In this document: positions 52,856 to 64,000 of the stretch, one piece after another | How positions within the stretch are numbered: the first letter of the stretch is position 1 | Layout of the letters: each line of letters begins with the position of its first letter | Program-made: the position numbers and the translations under genes | Notes under the pieces: model-generated | Databases searched by the model: none | What the model saw: only the letters and a program-made list of their open reading frames with translations | Told to the model about the DNA's origin: nothing | Assembly (NCBI RefSeq): GCF_900108175.1 | Contig: NZ_FNVO01000011.1 | Location: 124,001-188,000, forward strand | DNA: 64,000 bases | Reading direction: 5' to 3' | Source of the DNA: Thermomonospora echinospora | Lineage (GTDB): Bacteria > Actinomycetota > Actinomycetes > Streptosporangiales > Streptosporangiaceae

Positions 52856-54537
52856 CCTCCCCCACCCCCATGCCCTCGGACCCCGGCCGCACGTCCCCGA
52901 ACGAGCCCCCACGGCCCGCACCCGCCCACCCGGCCGAGGCCGGGCAGAGCGAACGGGCCGCGCCGGTGGGTGCGAACGGTGCTGGATGGGCCGAGCCGGT
53001 CGAGCCTGCAGGCTCGGGGGAGGCCGGGCGGGCTGTGTCCGTCGGACGGGGCGTTCGCGGGCTCGGGGCGGCGGGGCTGGGGGGTGTCGGGGCGGGGTTG
53101 GTGTGCTTTCTGCTCACCGCGTTGCTCGGGCCGTCCGTGATGCAGCCGGTGCTGCGGGGGGCATCAGGGCAGCCGCCTTATTCACTGGATGCCGGGGCCT
53201 CGCCGTATGTGGTGATCGGGTTGATCGCCGGTGGGGTGCTGCTCGGTACGGCCGGGCTCGGGCTGTGCCTGTACGCGGTGCAGCGGGGATGGCGTTGCTC
53301 GGCCCGTCGCCTGATGGCCGCCGGGGTGCTGGTGGCGGCGGCGTTCGCGGTGATGCCTCCGATCGGCTCGTCCGACCATCTCAACTACGCCGCGTACGGG
53401 CGGATGGCCGTCACCGGTCACGATCCGTACAGCACCCGGGCGGTCGACCTGCCCGGTGATCCGGTCATCGGTGCCGTCGAGGAGTGGCGCCACGCGCCCT
53501 CGGTGTACGGGCCAATTGCCACGGCGCAGGAGGCGTTCGCGTCCTGGGTCGGGGGAGACTCGGTCCGGCTGACCGTGTTCGCGCTGTCGGTCACCAACGC
53601 GCTGGCGTTCGTGCTCGCCGGCTGGATCCTCTACCGCGTGTGCCGTACTCCGCGGGGACGGCTGCGCGCGGCGTTGCTGTGGACGTGCAACCCGCTGATG
53701 CTGCTCCATCTGGTCGCGGGCGCCCACAACGACACTCTGGCGATCGCGGCGGCGGTGGGGGCGCTGGGCGTCTTCGCCGGCGCGTCCCGTCCGCTGCCGC
53801 GCGCCCTGGCGGCGGGAGCCCTCGCGGGCGCCGCCGCCGCGATCAAGTTCCCGGCGGCGTTGGTGGGCGGCGGGCCCGCCTGGACGATGCTGCGGCGTCG
53901 CGGGTTCGGCGGGCTCGCCGGGCTGGGCGCGGCGGCCGCCACGGTCGCCCTGGCCGCCTACTCCCTCGCCGGAGATCACGCTTTCGACCAGGTCAGAAGG
54001 GCCGCCAACTCGGTCTCGCTGGCCACCCCCTGGCATCTGCTGGACGCCGCGATGGGCGTGGGCCAGCACCGGATCGTGATCCGGATCGGCTCGCTGGTGC
54101 TGCTGGCCGCCCTGATCTGGCTGCTGCTGCGCGCCCTGCCCCGCGACCCGGGCCGCGACCCGGACGTGGCCGACGGTCTGGCGGTCGCGGCCGCGCTGGT
54201 GCTGGCCTGGCTGCTGGCCGCCACCTACGCGCTGCCCTGGTACGACGGGCTCGGCTGGGCGGTGCTGGTGCTGCTGCCCTGGTCACGGTTCGACTGGGCG
54301 CTGCTGGCGCACACCGCCGCGCTCAGCCTGGCCTACCTGCCGGCCCGCGATCCGCGGCTGATCGGCCTGCCGGACGACCTGACCTGGCTGGTCACGGTGC
54401 TGCGCCCGGACGTCATCCCGTGGCTGCTGACCGGGGTCGTGGCATGGGTGGCGGTGACGTCGATCCGCCGTCCGTGGTCTCGTCCAGTTCCAGCGCCCGG
54501 ACACTCGCCGCCAGCGTCAGCGGGATCGCCAGGCTGA
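52852..54537 (+). CDS. Polytopic polyprenol-linked mannosyltransferase (MptA/MptB-like)
   Basis: 561 residues with about 12 hydrophobic helices. The N-terminal 75 residues are Pro/Ala/Glu-rich and cytosolic. Near the first large loop is SSDHLNYAAYGRMAVTGHDPYSTRA, in which DHLNYA marks GT-C enzymes of the MptB kind that build lipomannan-like cores using polyprenol-phosphate sugars. It is coupled to the GT2 gene (GTGA overlap), which could supply its donor. The 3' end overlaps the convergent gene ending at 54413 by 125 bp. Confidence 0.75.
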   Translation: MTSPTPMPSDPGRTSPNEPPRPAPAHPAEAGQSERAAPVGANGAGWAEPVEPAGSGEAGRAVSVGRGVRGLGAAGLGGVGAGLVCFLLTALLGPSVMQPVLRGASGQPPYSLDAGASPYVVIGLIAGGVLLGTAGLGLCLYAVQRGWRCSARRLMAAGVLVAAAFAVMPPIGSSDHLNYAAYGRMAVTGHDPYSTRAVDLPGDPVIGAVEEWRHAPSVYGPIATAQEAFASWVGGDSVRLTVFALSVTNALAFVLAGWILYRVCRTPRGRLRAALLWTCNPLMLLHLVAGAHNDTLAIAAAVGALGVFAGASRPLPRALAAGALAGAAAAIKFPAALVGGGPAWTMLRRRGFGGLAGLGAAAATVALAAYSLAGDHAFDQVRRAANSVSLATPWHLLDAAMGVGQHRIVIRIGSLVLLAALIWLLLRALPRDPGRDPDVADGLAVAAALVLAWLLAATYALPWYDGLGWAVLVLLPWSRFDWALLAHTAALSLAYLPARDPRLIGLPDDLTWLVTVLRPDVIPWLLTGVVAWVAVTSIRRPWSRPVPAPGHSPPASAGSPG

Positions 54538-56911
54538 ACGCGATCGCCGGGATCACCACCCCGGAGTCGTTCACCAGCATCCCGGCGATGGCCAGCGTCA
54601 GCGCCGACAGCAGCGCGGGCCGCAGCGTCCGGCTGCGGTGGTAGGCCCGCTCCAGCAGTGCGGCCCGCCACTGCAGCGGCTTGGCCAGCACGAAGAACAG
54701 GAAGCACAGCGCCGCGACCACCGCCACCGTGAACGGCCAGTAGCCCAGGCTGCGCAGCATCGCGCCCGCCTTGCGCGCGATGACGCCCCCCGCCTCCCCG
54801 CCTACCAGGTCGTCCCAGAACCGTCCCAGGTGGGACGGGTCCGCGCGCAGCGAGTCGGCGAACGCGATCGCCAGCACCACCACCGCCCCGGCGACGCAGA
54901 ACAGTCCCAGCCGCACCGCCGACACCCGCCGCCCCGAGATCAGCAGCCCCAGCACCGCGAACGCCGGGACCATCGCGATCACACCGCCGAAGTCGCTGCC
55001 CCAGGAGGGCCAGCCGTCGATCGCGACCGCCGCCACCGCGATCGCCGTGACCACGGCCACCGCGGCCCGCTCGCGGCCCGCCCGCAGCGGGCGTTCGGCC
55101 AGCCAGGCCGCCGTCAGCAGCGCCGCCACCGCGAACAGCGCGAACGCCTGGTTGCCGAACCCGTAGAACCGCCCCGCCACCAGCGCCGTGTACCCCATCA
55201 GCGAGTTGAGTTGGAGCCGCGAGCCGGTCATCACGTCCACGGCGAGCACCAGCGCGGTGATGGCGGCGATGACCAGCCCGGCGCCGACCAGCGACCGCCG
55301 CCACGGCCCGGCCAGTGCCAGCGCGGTGATGGCGGTGATCCACGCCACCACGGTGAGGATCAGCGCGGGCAGTGGATGCTCCGACCGCCACCACGGCAGC
55401 AGGTTGGCCAGGAACGAGGCCACCGGCGTCGCCGCCCCCACCAGCGCGATCACCCGCGTCCCGGCGAGGATCCGCTGCCGCGCCGCATACCGGGAGCCCG
55501 CATCGGGAGAGCGCCCCGGCCGCGTGCCGGACGCCTCCCGGCCGGACGGCCCACCCTCGGTGGCCTTGTCCACAGGACGTTCTTGCCGTGCGCCGGACGC
55601 CTCCTGGCCGGACTGTCCATCCTCTGCGGTCTCGTCCAGCATGCTGGACGCCTCCGAGCCGGCGGCTCCGTTCAAGGAGCGCCGGGTCTCCTCGGCGCCC
55701 TGTACGGGCGACGCCTCGGTCTCGGCGGACGTGTTCGGGGGGTCTTCTCGGCGGTCGGAGGTCCCCCAGCGGCGGCGCAGCGCCACCGTCGCCAGGCCGT
55801 ACAGCAGCAGTTGGCCGCCGAACAGGACGATGAAGAAGGCCGGCTGCACCCGGCGGATCGCCTGGGCCGCGACGTCCTCATCGTCGAGATCGTGGACCTT
55901 GTCCGCCACGGTCGCCTCGGTCGGCTCGGCCCGCCAGGCCGACCCGACGGCCTGCTTCGGCTGCGGCAGGCCCAGGGCCTTCAGTGTGGTCGCCGTCACG
56001 TCGGTCAGCGTGACGATGCCCGGCTGCCGGGTGGCGTTCGAGGTGAGATAGGCGGGGCCGAACCCGGCGCCGCCGGCCAGCGCGACGTGCAGATGGGGGA
56101 CGCCGCCGGTGTCCGACAGGCCCGCCACCAGCAGCGTCGTGCCGGTGGGCAGCGCGCCGAGCACCGCCGCGAGCTGCCGGTCGGCCGCCGTGGCCGCCTC
56201 CGCCCGGGCCGTGCGGCGGATCGGGATCGAGGAGCCCTCGGCGTCCACCCCCGTCCTGATGTGGGCGCGATGGATGTCGTCGATCTCCACCGCCGTCAGC
56301 GCGCACCGCGACCAGCCCCCGGCGGGCACCTGCCGCGGGGACGGCGCGTAGACGTCCACCCGCCCGCCGCCGTCGGCGGCCCCGAGCACCGCGCCGGGCC
56401 CGACCGCCATCGTGCACCCGCCGGCCCGGTGGACGGCGTCGCCCAGCAGTCCGGTCTGCGCCTCGTACGAGGTGCCCGCGTTGTCGTTCCTGATCTGGGC
56501 CCAGTCGGGGGCGCTCGCCGAGACGCCGGAGACGGACGGGACGGGGGCCAGCGCGCACTCGCCGTGGGCGAACCTGGCCCGCTGACCGGCGGACACGGTC
56601 AGCCACCCGTCCGCGGGGCAGGTGTTCACCCGGGTCGTCCGGACGCTCAGCGCCCCGGCGGACCCCTCCCGCGTCAGCCTCCACAGGGTCGGGGTGCCGT
56701 GTTCGCTGACATCGCTCCAGCGCAGGCCCGGAATCCCGACCAGCGCCACCCGCCCGTTCGCCCGGGAACCGTCGGCCGCGTCGGCGTGGGCGGACTGCCG
56801 TGCCCAGAACGCGGGGCCGAGGATCATGAGCAGGACCATGCCGAGTACCGGGAACACCGACAGGAAAGCGGCGCTCACGCCGCCGAAGGGTGTCGCCCCC
56901 CGCTGCGCCAC
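54413..56911 (-). CDS. Large membrane protein with alkaline-phosphatase-like ectodomain
   Basis: 832 residues from GTG 56911 (GGAGG 7-8 nt upstream). An N-terminal helix (about 14-36) is followed by an outer domain (about 48-365): VALVGIPGLRWSDVSEHGTPTLWRL and GTTLLVAGLSDTGGVPHLHVAL resemble phosphodiesterase/alkaline phosphatase-type folds. Metal ligands are not all apparent. A long Ser/Glu-rich linker (about 390-470) leads to about ten helices. Actinobacteria share this architecture without assigned function. Its surroundings suggest cell-envelope glycan work. Confidence 0.6.
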   Translation of the reverse strand: MAQRGATPFGGVSAAFLSVFPVLGMVLLMILGPAFWARQSAHADAADGSRANGRVALVGIPGLRWSDVSEHGTPTLWRLTREGSAGALSVRTTRVNTCPADGWLTVSAGQRARFAHGECALAPVPSVSGVSASAPDWAQIRNDNAGTSYEAQTGLLGDAVHRAGGCTMAVGPGAVLGAADGGGRVDVYAPSPRQVPAGGWSRCALTAVEIDDIHRAHIRTGVDAEGSSIPIRRTARAEAATAADRQLAAVLGALPTGTTLLVAGLSDTGGVPHLHVALAGGAGFGPAYLTSNATRQPGIVTLTDVTATTLKALGLPQPKQAVGSAWRAEPTEATVADKVHDLDDEDVAAQAIRRVQPAFFIVLFGGQLLLYGLATVALRRRWGTSDRREDPPNTSAETEASPVQGAEETRRSLNGAAGSEASSMLDETAEDGQSGQEASGARQERPVDKATEGGPSGREASGTRPGRSPDAGSRYAARQRILAGTRVIALVGAATPVASFLANLLPWWRSEHPLPALILTVVAWITAITALALAGPWRRSLVGAGLVIAAITALVLAVDVMTGSRLQLNSLMGYTALVAGRFYGFGNQAFALFAVAALLTAAWLAERPLRAGRERAAVAVVTAIAVAAVAIDGWPSWGSDFGGVIAMVPAFAVLGLLISGRRVSAVRLGLFCVAGAVVVLAIAFADSLRADPSHLGRFWDDLVGGEAGGVIARKAGAMLRSLGYWPFTVAVVAALCFLFFVLAKPLQWRAALLERAYHRSRTLRPALLSALTLAIAGMLVNDSGVVIPAIAFSLAIPLTLAASVRALELDETTDGGSTSPPPMPRPRSAATG

Positions 56912-56974
56912 CTGGCCACCTCCATCGTCTGGTCCGTGCCCAGGCTAGTGGGACGTTTACGCCAGGATGGATCC

Positions 56975-58267
56975 ATGGGTGAACGAAACGGGGACCGTAC
57001 GGGCAGGTCGGCGGTCGATCTCGCGATCCTGTTCGCGGGGGTGGTGATCGCCGTCACGGCGGTCGCGCCGATCGCGGTGCACTGGCTGACCAACCCTCCC
57101 GACCAGCGGCTTGTGGACGTCGACGTCTACCGGGCGGGCGGGGACGCGGTGCTGCGCGGGGCCCCGGTCTACGACCTGCTCACCCAGCCGCCCCAGTTGC
57201 TGCCGTTCACCTACCCGCCGTTCGCCGCCCTGCTGGCGGTGCCGCTGGCGGTGCTGCCCTGGCCGGTGGTGCAGGTGCTGTGGGTGGCCGCGATCTACCT
57301 GGCGCTGGCCGTCGTGGTCTGGTACGCGTTCCGCCCGCTGCTGGCCCGGGCCGGGCGGTACGCGCCGCTCGCGGCGGGCGCCCTGGTCGGCGCGCTGGCC
57401 TACCTGCAGCCGGTGCACGACCAGACCCGGTTCGGCCAGGTCGGGCTGTTCCTGATGGCCATGTGCGCGGCCGACTGCCTGGCGCCGTCCACCCGCTGGC
57501 CGCGCGGGGTGCTGGTCGGGCTGGCGACCGCGATCAAGCTGGTGCCCGGGGTGTTCCTGATCTACTTCCTGATCACCGGCCGGCGCCAGGCCGCCTGGCA
57601 CGCCACGCTGACCGCCGCCGCCGCCTCGCTGGCCGCCTTCGCGGTGCTGCCGGGCGACTCGATGGACTTCTGGTTCGACGCGGTGCTCAACAACGACCGG
57701 GTCGGGGCCAACAACGGCACCACCAACCAGTCGCTGAACGGGATGCTGCTGCGGCTGTACTGGCCGGACACGGTGACGACGCTGCTGTGGGCGGCCTGCG
57801 TGGTGCTGCTGGCCGTGGTCGGCTTCCGGCTGGCCCGCCGGGCCTCGCTGGCCGCCGCCCGGCTGGACGGGACGGGCTCGCACAGCCTGGAACTGGCCGG
57901 GATCGCGATCACCGGGCTGCTGTCGGTGCTGCTGTCCCCGGTGGGGTGGGTGCACCACCTGGTGTGGGTCGTCCTGGTCATCGGCGCCCTGGCCGGGGAC
58001 GGCCGCGACGTACGGCGCTGGCTGGCCGCCGCCGGGGTCGCGGTCTTCTTCGCGTTCCGGATCCCCTGGTGGGGGACCCGCCTCATCGGCGAGGAACACA
58101 GCGCCGTCGAACGTTTCACCGGCCGTATCGTGCAGGACTCCTTTGGACTGGCCGCCGTCGGGCTGATCGCCGTGCTGGGTCTGTGGTTGGTCAACCGTGC
58201 CAAAGCACAAAGTGACCCTGCCATTCCTTCTCCCGACCAGGTCAAGGCCGGTACGCTCGCTTCGTGA
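56975..58267 (+). CDS. GT87-family mannosyltransferase-like membrane protein
   Basis: 430 residues and about 10-11 helices. The loop after helix 1 has VDVDVYRAGGDAVLRGAPVYD, where the Asp pair is the likely catalytic site of GT87 enzymes (PimE type), followed by PFTYPPFAALLAVPLA. LQPVHDQTRFGQVGLFLM and NQSLNGMLLRLYW are further family marks. It would add mannose or another sugar from polyprenol-phosphate outside the membrane. ATG 56975 follows AGGATGGATCC. The stop overlaps the start of the next gene. Confidence 0.8.
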   Translation: MGERNGDRTGRSAVDLAILFAGVVIAVTAVAPIAVHWLTNPPDQRLVDVDVYRAGGDAVLRGAPVYDLLTQPPQLLPFTYPPFAALLAVPLAVLPWPVVQVLWVAAIYLALAVVVWYAFRPLLARAGRYAPLAAGALVGALAYLQPVHDQTRFGQVGLFLMAMCAADCLAPSTRWPRGVLVGLATAIKLVPGVFLIYFLITGRRQAAWHATLTAAAASLAAFAVLPGDSMDFWFDAVLNNDRVGANNGTTNQSLNGMLLRLYWPDTVTTLLWAACVVLLAVVGFRLARRASLAAARLDGTGSHSLELAGIAITGLLSVLLSPVGWVHHLVWVVLVIGALAGDGRDVRRWLAAAGVAVFFAFRIPWWGTRLIGEEHSAVERFTGRIVQDSFGLAAVGLIAVLGLWLVNRAKAQSDPAIPSPDQVKAGTLAS

Positions 58268-58722
58268 TCCTTGTCGCAGTGGCCATAGCCGGGGTGGTGG
58301 CGGGAGTGGCCGGCCTCTCGATCGCGGTGGTCGCCCACAACCGGGTCAACCAAGTCGTCGCGGAGTGCGCCGAGATGGTGCACCGGCAACTCCAGACCCT
58401 CGACGGGTCCGTGGACAACCAGGCGCTGCGCGACGTCGCGGTCGTGCACTACGACGCGCTCAAGGAGATGGCCGGGCGGCGCTCGTTCTCGATGGCACTG
58501 ATCAACGCGCTCGGCGACGGCGTGGTGATCAGCTCCATCAACGGGCGGACCGAGACCCGCACCTACGCCAAGGCGATCCGCGGCGGCCGCAGCCTGGAGG
58601 TGCTGTCGCCGGAGGAGGACCAGGCGCTGCGCGGCGCCCGGCTCGGCAAGGGCCCGGTGGTGAGCATGGACGACCCGCTGCCCGACTTCGGCGGCAACAC
58701 CGCCTCCTCGGCGCGCGCCTGA
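58264..58722 (+). CDS. DUF4446-family membrane-anchored protein
   Basis: 152 residues. One N-terminal transmembrane helix (about 2-24) is followed by a helical stretch and the DUF4446 signature LRDVAVVHYDALKEMAGRRSFSMALINALGDGVVISSINGRTETRTYAKAI, then SLEVLSPEEDQAL. The function of the family is unknown. GTG 58264 overlaps the upstream stop (GTGA), so it is co-translated with the glycosyltransferase. Confidence 0.85.
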   Translation: MILVAVAIAGVVAGVAGLSIAVVAHNRVNQVVAECAEMVHRQLQTLDGSVDNQALRDVAVVHYDALKEMAGRRSFSMALINALGDGVVISSINGRTETRTYAKAIRGGRSLEVLSPEEDQALRGARLGKGPVVSMDDPLPDFGGNTASSARA

Positions 58723-58769
58723 CGCCCGGCGATCGGCGGGTCCGGTCCCGGCGCCCGCGAACGGCCACG

Positions 58770-58844
58770 TAAACTCGGGTGTTGACACCGTTGCCGTCTC
58801 ACGCCCGCCGTGCACTCCTCGCCTCGGCGGAGGAGTGCTGCTGA
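58770..58844 (+). promoter_or_regulatory. pheA leader: promoter, 20-codon frame and Shine-Dalgarno-masking hairpin
   Basis: TAAACT (58770-58775) is a good -10. GCACTCCTC (58812-58820) pairs perfectly with GAGGAGTGC (58830-58838), which contains the GGAGG of the prephenate dehydratase start. A frame from TTG 58782, at leaderless distance from the -10, runs 20 codons to a TGA overlapping that ATG (TGATG). A ribosome reading it would melt the hairpin, so initiation of pheA could depend on upstream translation. No Phe codons occur in the short frame. Confidence 0.5.
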
Positions 58845-59761
58845 TGCGTTACGCCTATCTCGGCCCCCAGGGCACCTTCACCGAGGCCGCGCTGAATTCC
58901 GTCCCCGAGGCGGCCGGCGCCGAGCACCTGCCGTACGCCACCGTCCCCGCCGCCTTGGACGCGCTGCGTCGCGGCGAGGTGGAGGCGGCCGTGGTCGCGC
59001 TGGAGAACTCGGTCGAGGGCTCGGTCCCCACCACGCTGGACGAGCTGGCGACCGGCCAGCCGCTGCAGATCGTCGGCGAGGTGCACCTGCCGGTCTCGTT
59101 CGCGCTGCTGGTCCGGCCGGGCACCACGTTCGGCGACATCAAGACGGTCGCCTCGCACCCGCACGCCCAGCCGCAGTGCCGCCGCTGGCTGGCCGCGCAC
59201 GTGCCGGACGCCGAGTGGCGGGCGGCCACCTCCAACGCCGAGGCCGCCCAGCACGTCGCCGACGGCCACTACGACGCCGCGCTGGCCGGGTCGTTCGCCG
59301 CGGCCCGCTACGGGCTGTCGGTGCTGGCCGAGGACATCCACGACGTGGCCGACGCGGTCACCCGCTTCGTGGTGCTGCGCCGCCCGTGCCCGCCGCCCCC
59401 GCCCACCGGCATGGACCGCACCACCGTGGTCGCCTTCATCGGCGAGGACCACCCGGGCGCCCTGTTGGAGATCTTGAACGAGTTCTCGATGCGGGGCATC
59501 AACCTGACCCTGATCCAGTCCCGCCCGACCGGCCAAGGCCTCGGCTCCTACCTGTTCTGGATGGACTTCGAGGGCCATGTCGCCGACGCCCGGGTCGGCG
59601 AGGCCCTGATGGGCCTGCGCCGCATCTGCGCCGACGTCCGCTTCGTGGGCTCCTACACGCGGGCCGACCGGATCCGGCCACAGATCCGCCGCGGCACCCA
59701 CGACACCGACTTCACCGAGGCCGCAGCCTGGCTGACCGCCATCCGCTCCGGCCACTCCTGA
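58844..59761 (+). CDS. pheA: Prephenate dehydratase
   Basis: 305 residues. The catalytic domain (about 1-180) starts MRYAYLGPQGTFTEAAL and contains ALENSVEGSVPTTLDEL, VASHPHAQPQCRRWL and DAVTRFVVL, the last with the Thr-Arg-Phe motif. An ACT domain (about 193-270: VVAFIGEDHPGALLEILNEFSMRGINLTLIQSRPTG) should bind phenylalanine for feedback inhibition. The family's usual ESRP reads QSRP here. It converts prephenate to phenylpyruvate. ATG 58844 is chosen because MRYAYLGP is the family's normal start. Confidence 0.92.
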   Translation: MRYAYLGPQGTFTEAALNSVPEAAGAEHLPYATVPAALDALRRGEVEAAVVALENSVEGSVPTTLDELATGQPLQIVGEVHLPVSFALLVRPGTTFGDIKTVASHPHAQPQCRRWLAAHVPDAEWRAATSNAEAAQHVADGHYDAALAGSFAAARYGLSVLAEDIHDVADAVTRFVVLRRPCPPPPPTGMDRTTVVAFIGEDHPGALLEILNEFSMRGINLTLIQSRPTGQGLGSYLFWMDFEGHVADARVGEALMGLRRICADVRFVGSYTRADRIRPQIRRGTHDTDFTEAAAWLTAIRSGHS

Positions 59762-59815
59762 CCTGCGGCCGTCCCGGACCGCCGGTGGGCCGCACCGGGT
59801 TTTCCGTACGCCGGG

Positions 59816-59833
59816 CGCCCGGTGTGCCGGGCG
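59816..59833. terminator. Hairpin between convergent pheA and geosmin synthase genes
   Basis: CGCCCGG (59816-59822), loop TGTG, CCGGGCG (59827-59833), ending 4 nt before the stop of the leftward gene. GC hairpin usable by both strands. Confidence 0.6.
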
Positions 59834-59837
59834 GCCT

Positions 59838-63076
<3,239 letters not shown>

Positions 63077-63119
63077 TATCCGGCGGCGAGCGGTGGAACG
63101 GACCGGTAGCCTCGGGTCT

Positions 63120-64000
63120 GTGATTGACCTGCGAGCTCTTCGAGAGGATCCCGAGCGGCTGCGCGCCTCCCAGCGCGCCCGCGGCGAGGACGAGGCCGTC
63201 GTCGACCGGCTGATCGAACTGGACGGGCGGCGGCGGGCCGCGCTGTCGCGCTTCGAGCAGTTGCGGGCTGAGCAGAAGAGTTTCGGCAAGTCGGTCTCCA
63301 AGGCCAAGGGCGAGGAGCGCCAAGCCCTGTTGGAGCGGGCGAAGGAGCTGGCCCAGCAGGTCAAGGAGGCCGAGAGCGAGGCCGACCGGCTGGCCGAGGA
63401 GCTCGACGGGCTGCTGCGGACCGTCCCCAACATCATCGAGGACGGCGCGCCGGCCGGCGGCGAGCAGGACTTCGTGGTGCTGGAGCACGTCGGCGAGCCG
63501 CCGAGCTTCGACTTCGAGCCCCGCGACCACCTGGAGCTGGGCGAGCGGCTGGGCGCCATCGACACCGAACGCGGCGCCAAGGTCTCCGGGGCCCGCTTCT
63601 ACTACCTGACCGGGGTGGGCGCGCGGTTGCAGCTGGCCCTGCTCAGCCTGGCCATGGAGCAGGCGATCGAGGCGGGCTTCGTGCCGATGTACCCGCCGGT
63701 CCTGGTCAAGCCGGAGGCGATGGAGGGCACCGGCTTCCTCGGCGCGCACGCCGCGGAGGTCTACCGGCTGCCCGACGACGACCTCTACCTGGTGGGCACC
63801 TCCGAGGTCCCCCTCGCCGCCTACCACATGAACGAGATCATCGACGAGCTGCCCAGGCGCTACGCGGCCTGGTCGTCCTGCTTCCGCCGGGAGGCCGGCT
63901 CCTACGGCAAGGACACCCGCGGCATCATCCGCGTCCACCAGTTCGACAAGGTCGAGATGTTCTCCTACTGCGCCCCCGAGGAGGCGCACGCCGAACATCT
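63120..64000 (+). CDS. serS: Seryl-tRNA synthetase (5' part; continues beyond window)
   Basis: 293 codons visible. The N-terminal coiled coil (about 25-100: [40 protein letters not shown]) is the tRNA-binding arm. The class II core follows with [21 protein letters not shown], a motif 2 region [36 protein letters not shown] (63107-63112) is 7 nt before GTG 63120, another probable leaderless start. Truncated by the right edge, not damaged. Confidence 0.95.
   Translation, partial: MIDLRALREDPERLRASQRARGEDEAVVDRLIELDGRRRAALSRFEQLRAEQKSFGKSVSKAKGEERQALLERAKELAQQVKEAESEADRLAEELDGLLRTVPNIIEDGAPAGGEQDFVVLEHVGEPPSFDFEPRDHLELGERLGAIDTERGAKVSGARFYYLTGVGARLQLALLSLAMEQAIEAGFVPMYPPVLVKPEAMEGTGFLGAHAAEVYRLPDDDLYLVGTSEVPLAAYHMNEIIDELPRRYAAWSSCFRREAGSYGKDTRGIIRVHQFDKVEMFSYCAPEEAHAEH

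Noticed and set aside
54638-56974. A very long frame on the plus strand, continuous with the GT87 gene
   Set aside because: It lies antisense to the 832-residue membrane gene, its translation is Arg/Gly/Pro/His-rich without a fold, and the GT87 protein has a clear start at 56975. It is a product of GC-rich codon use.

Overview
The window is 64 kb of very GC-rich DNA (strong G/C bias at third codon positions, many GTG starts) from a filamentous actinomycete. A two-domain geosmin synthase, a spare EF-Tu, WxL-type surface proteins, IdeR-type iron boxes and DnaA boxes of the actinobacterial type support this. A member of the Thermomonosporaceae/Streptosporangiales (Actinomadura-like) is my best inference, but no rRNA is present to prove it. 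I found no tRNA, rRNA, CRISPR array, IS element or prophage. Nearly everything is chromosomal, with short operons and several convergent gene pairs closed by GC-rich hairpins.

Layout. 1-5865: an iron/heme-linked cell-surface locus. A heme-binding lipoprotein (HmuT, cut by the left edge) and a small surface protein run leftwards. Four surface-protein genes run rightwards (two beta-domain proteins, one carrying a C-terminal WxL-like domain, then a WxL-associated DUF916-type membrane protein and a tailed membrane protein). Two tandem IdeR-like boxes lie between the arms. 5926-7741: padR/RDD/CPBP operon. 8051-9971: a beta-propeller lipoprotein and an HTH/membrane-protein pair behind a triple-palindrome operator. 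10452-12209: a KhtT-like/CPA2 K+/H+ antiporter pair. 12381-13748: VapBC and TenA. 13885-18306: FG-GAP surface protein, GNAT, hemerythrin and a tandem MarR regulator. 18474-22029: copper operon (copZ, a secreted protein, copA) behind a CsoR-type operator. 22272-22422: a DnaA-box cluster, followed by a Nei/Fpg glycosylase. 23367-25742: SSI-like lipoprotein, rhodanese, and a TPP riboswitch driving a CytX-like transporter. 26028-33481: sensor kinase, anti-sigma-type ATPase, arginine deiminase, Ser/Thr kinase and MFS transporter.

33703-48844 is the most unusual stretch. It holds three paralogous small secreted His-rich (or Gly/His/Tyr-rich) proteins. All three share a 5' leader with two conserved blocks at nearly fixed spacing (CGGCAATG, then about 62 nt to GCGTGTTAT, then about 68-70 nt to the start codon). 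Between and around them are a highly structured RNA region, a divergent EF-Tu with a thiopeptide-resistance-type residue, a GIDE-like membrane protein, a HemK-like methyltransferase, an acyl-CoA synthetase, a phospholipase D, two repeat proteins (one beta-helix-like, one pentapeptide), a nitrilase-family enzyme and a candidate non-coding RNA ending in a 23-bp hairpin.

48948-59761: two-component system, STAS protein, glycosyltransferases of the lipoglycan/mannosyl type, a large membrane protein of unknown role, a DUF4446 protein and prephenate dehydratase behind a leader whose hairpin masks the Shine-Dalgarno. 59838-64000: geosmin synthase, a divergent methyltransferase and the start of serS. 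Several genes have a TANNNT -10 box 6-7 nt before the start codon, so leaderless mRNAs are probably common here.

Start codons were chosen from Shine-Dalgarno position, coupling overlaps or leaderless spacing, and alternatives are given. Family names rest on motif recognition by eye, not on database searches.
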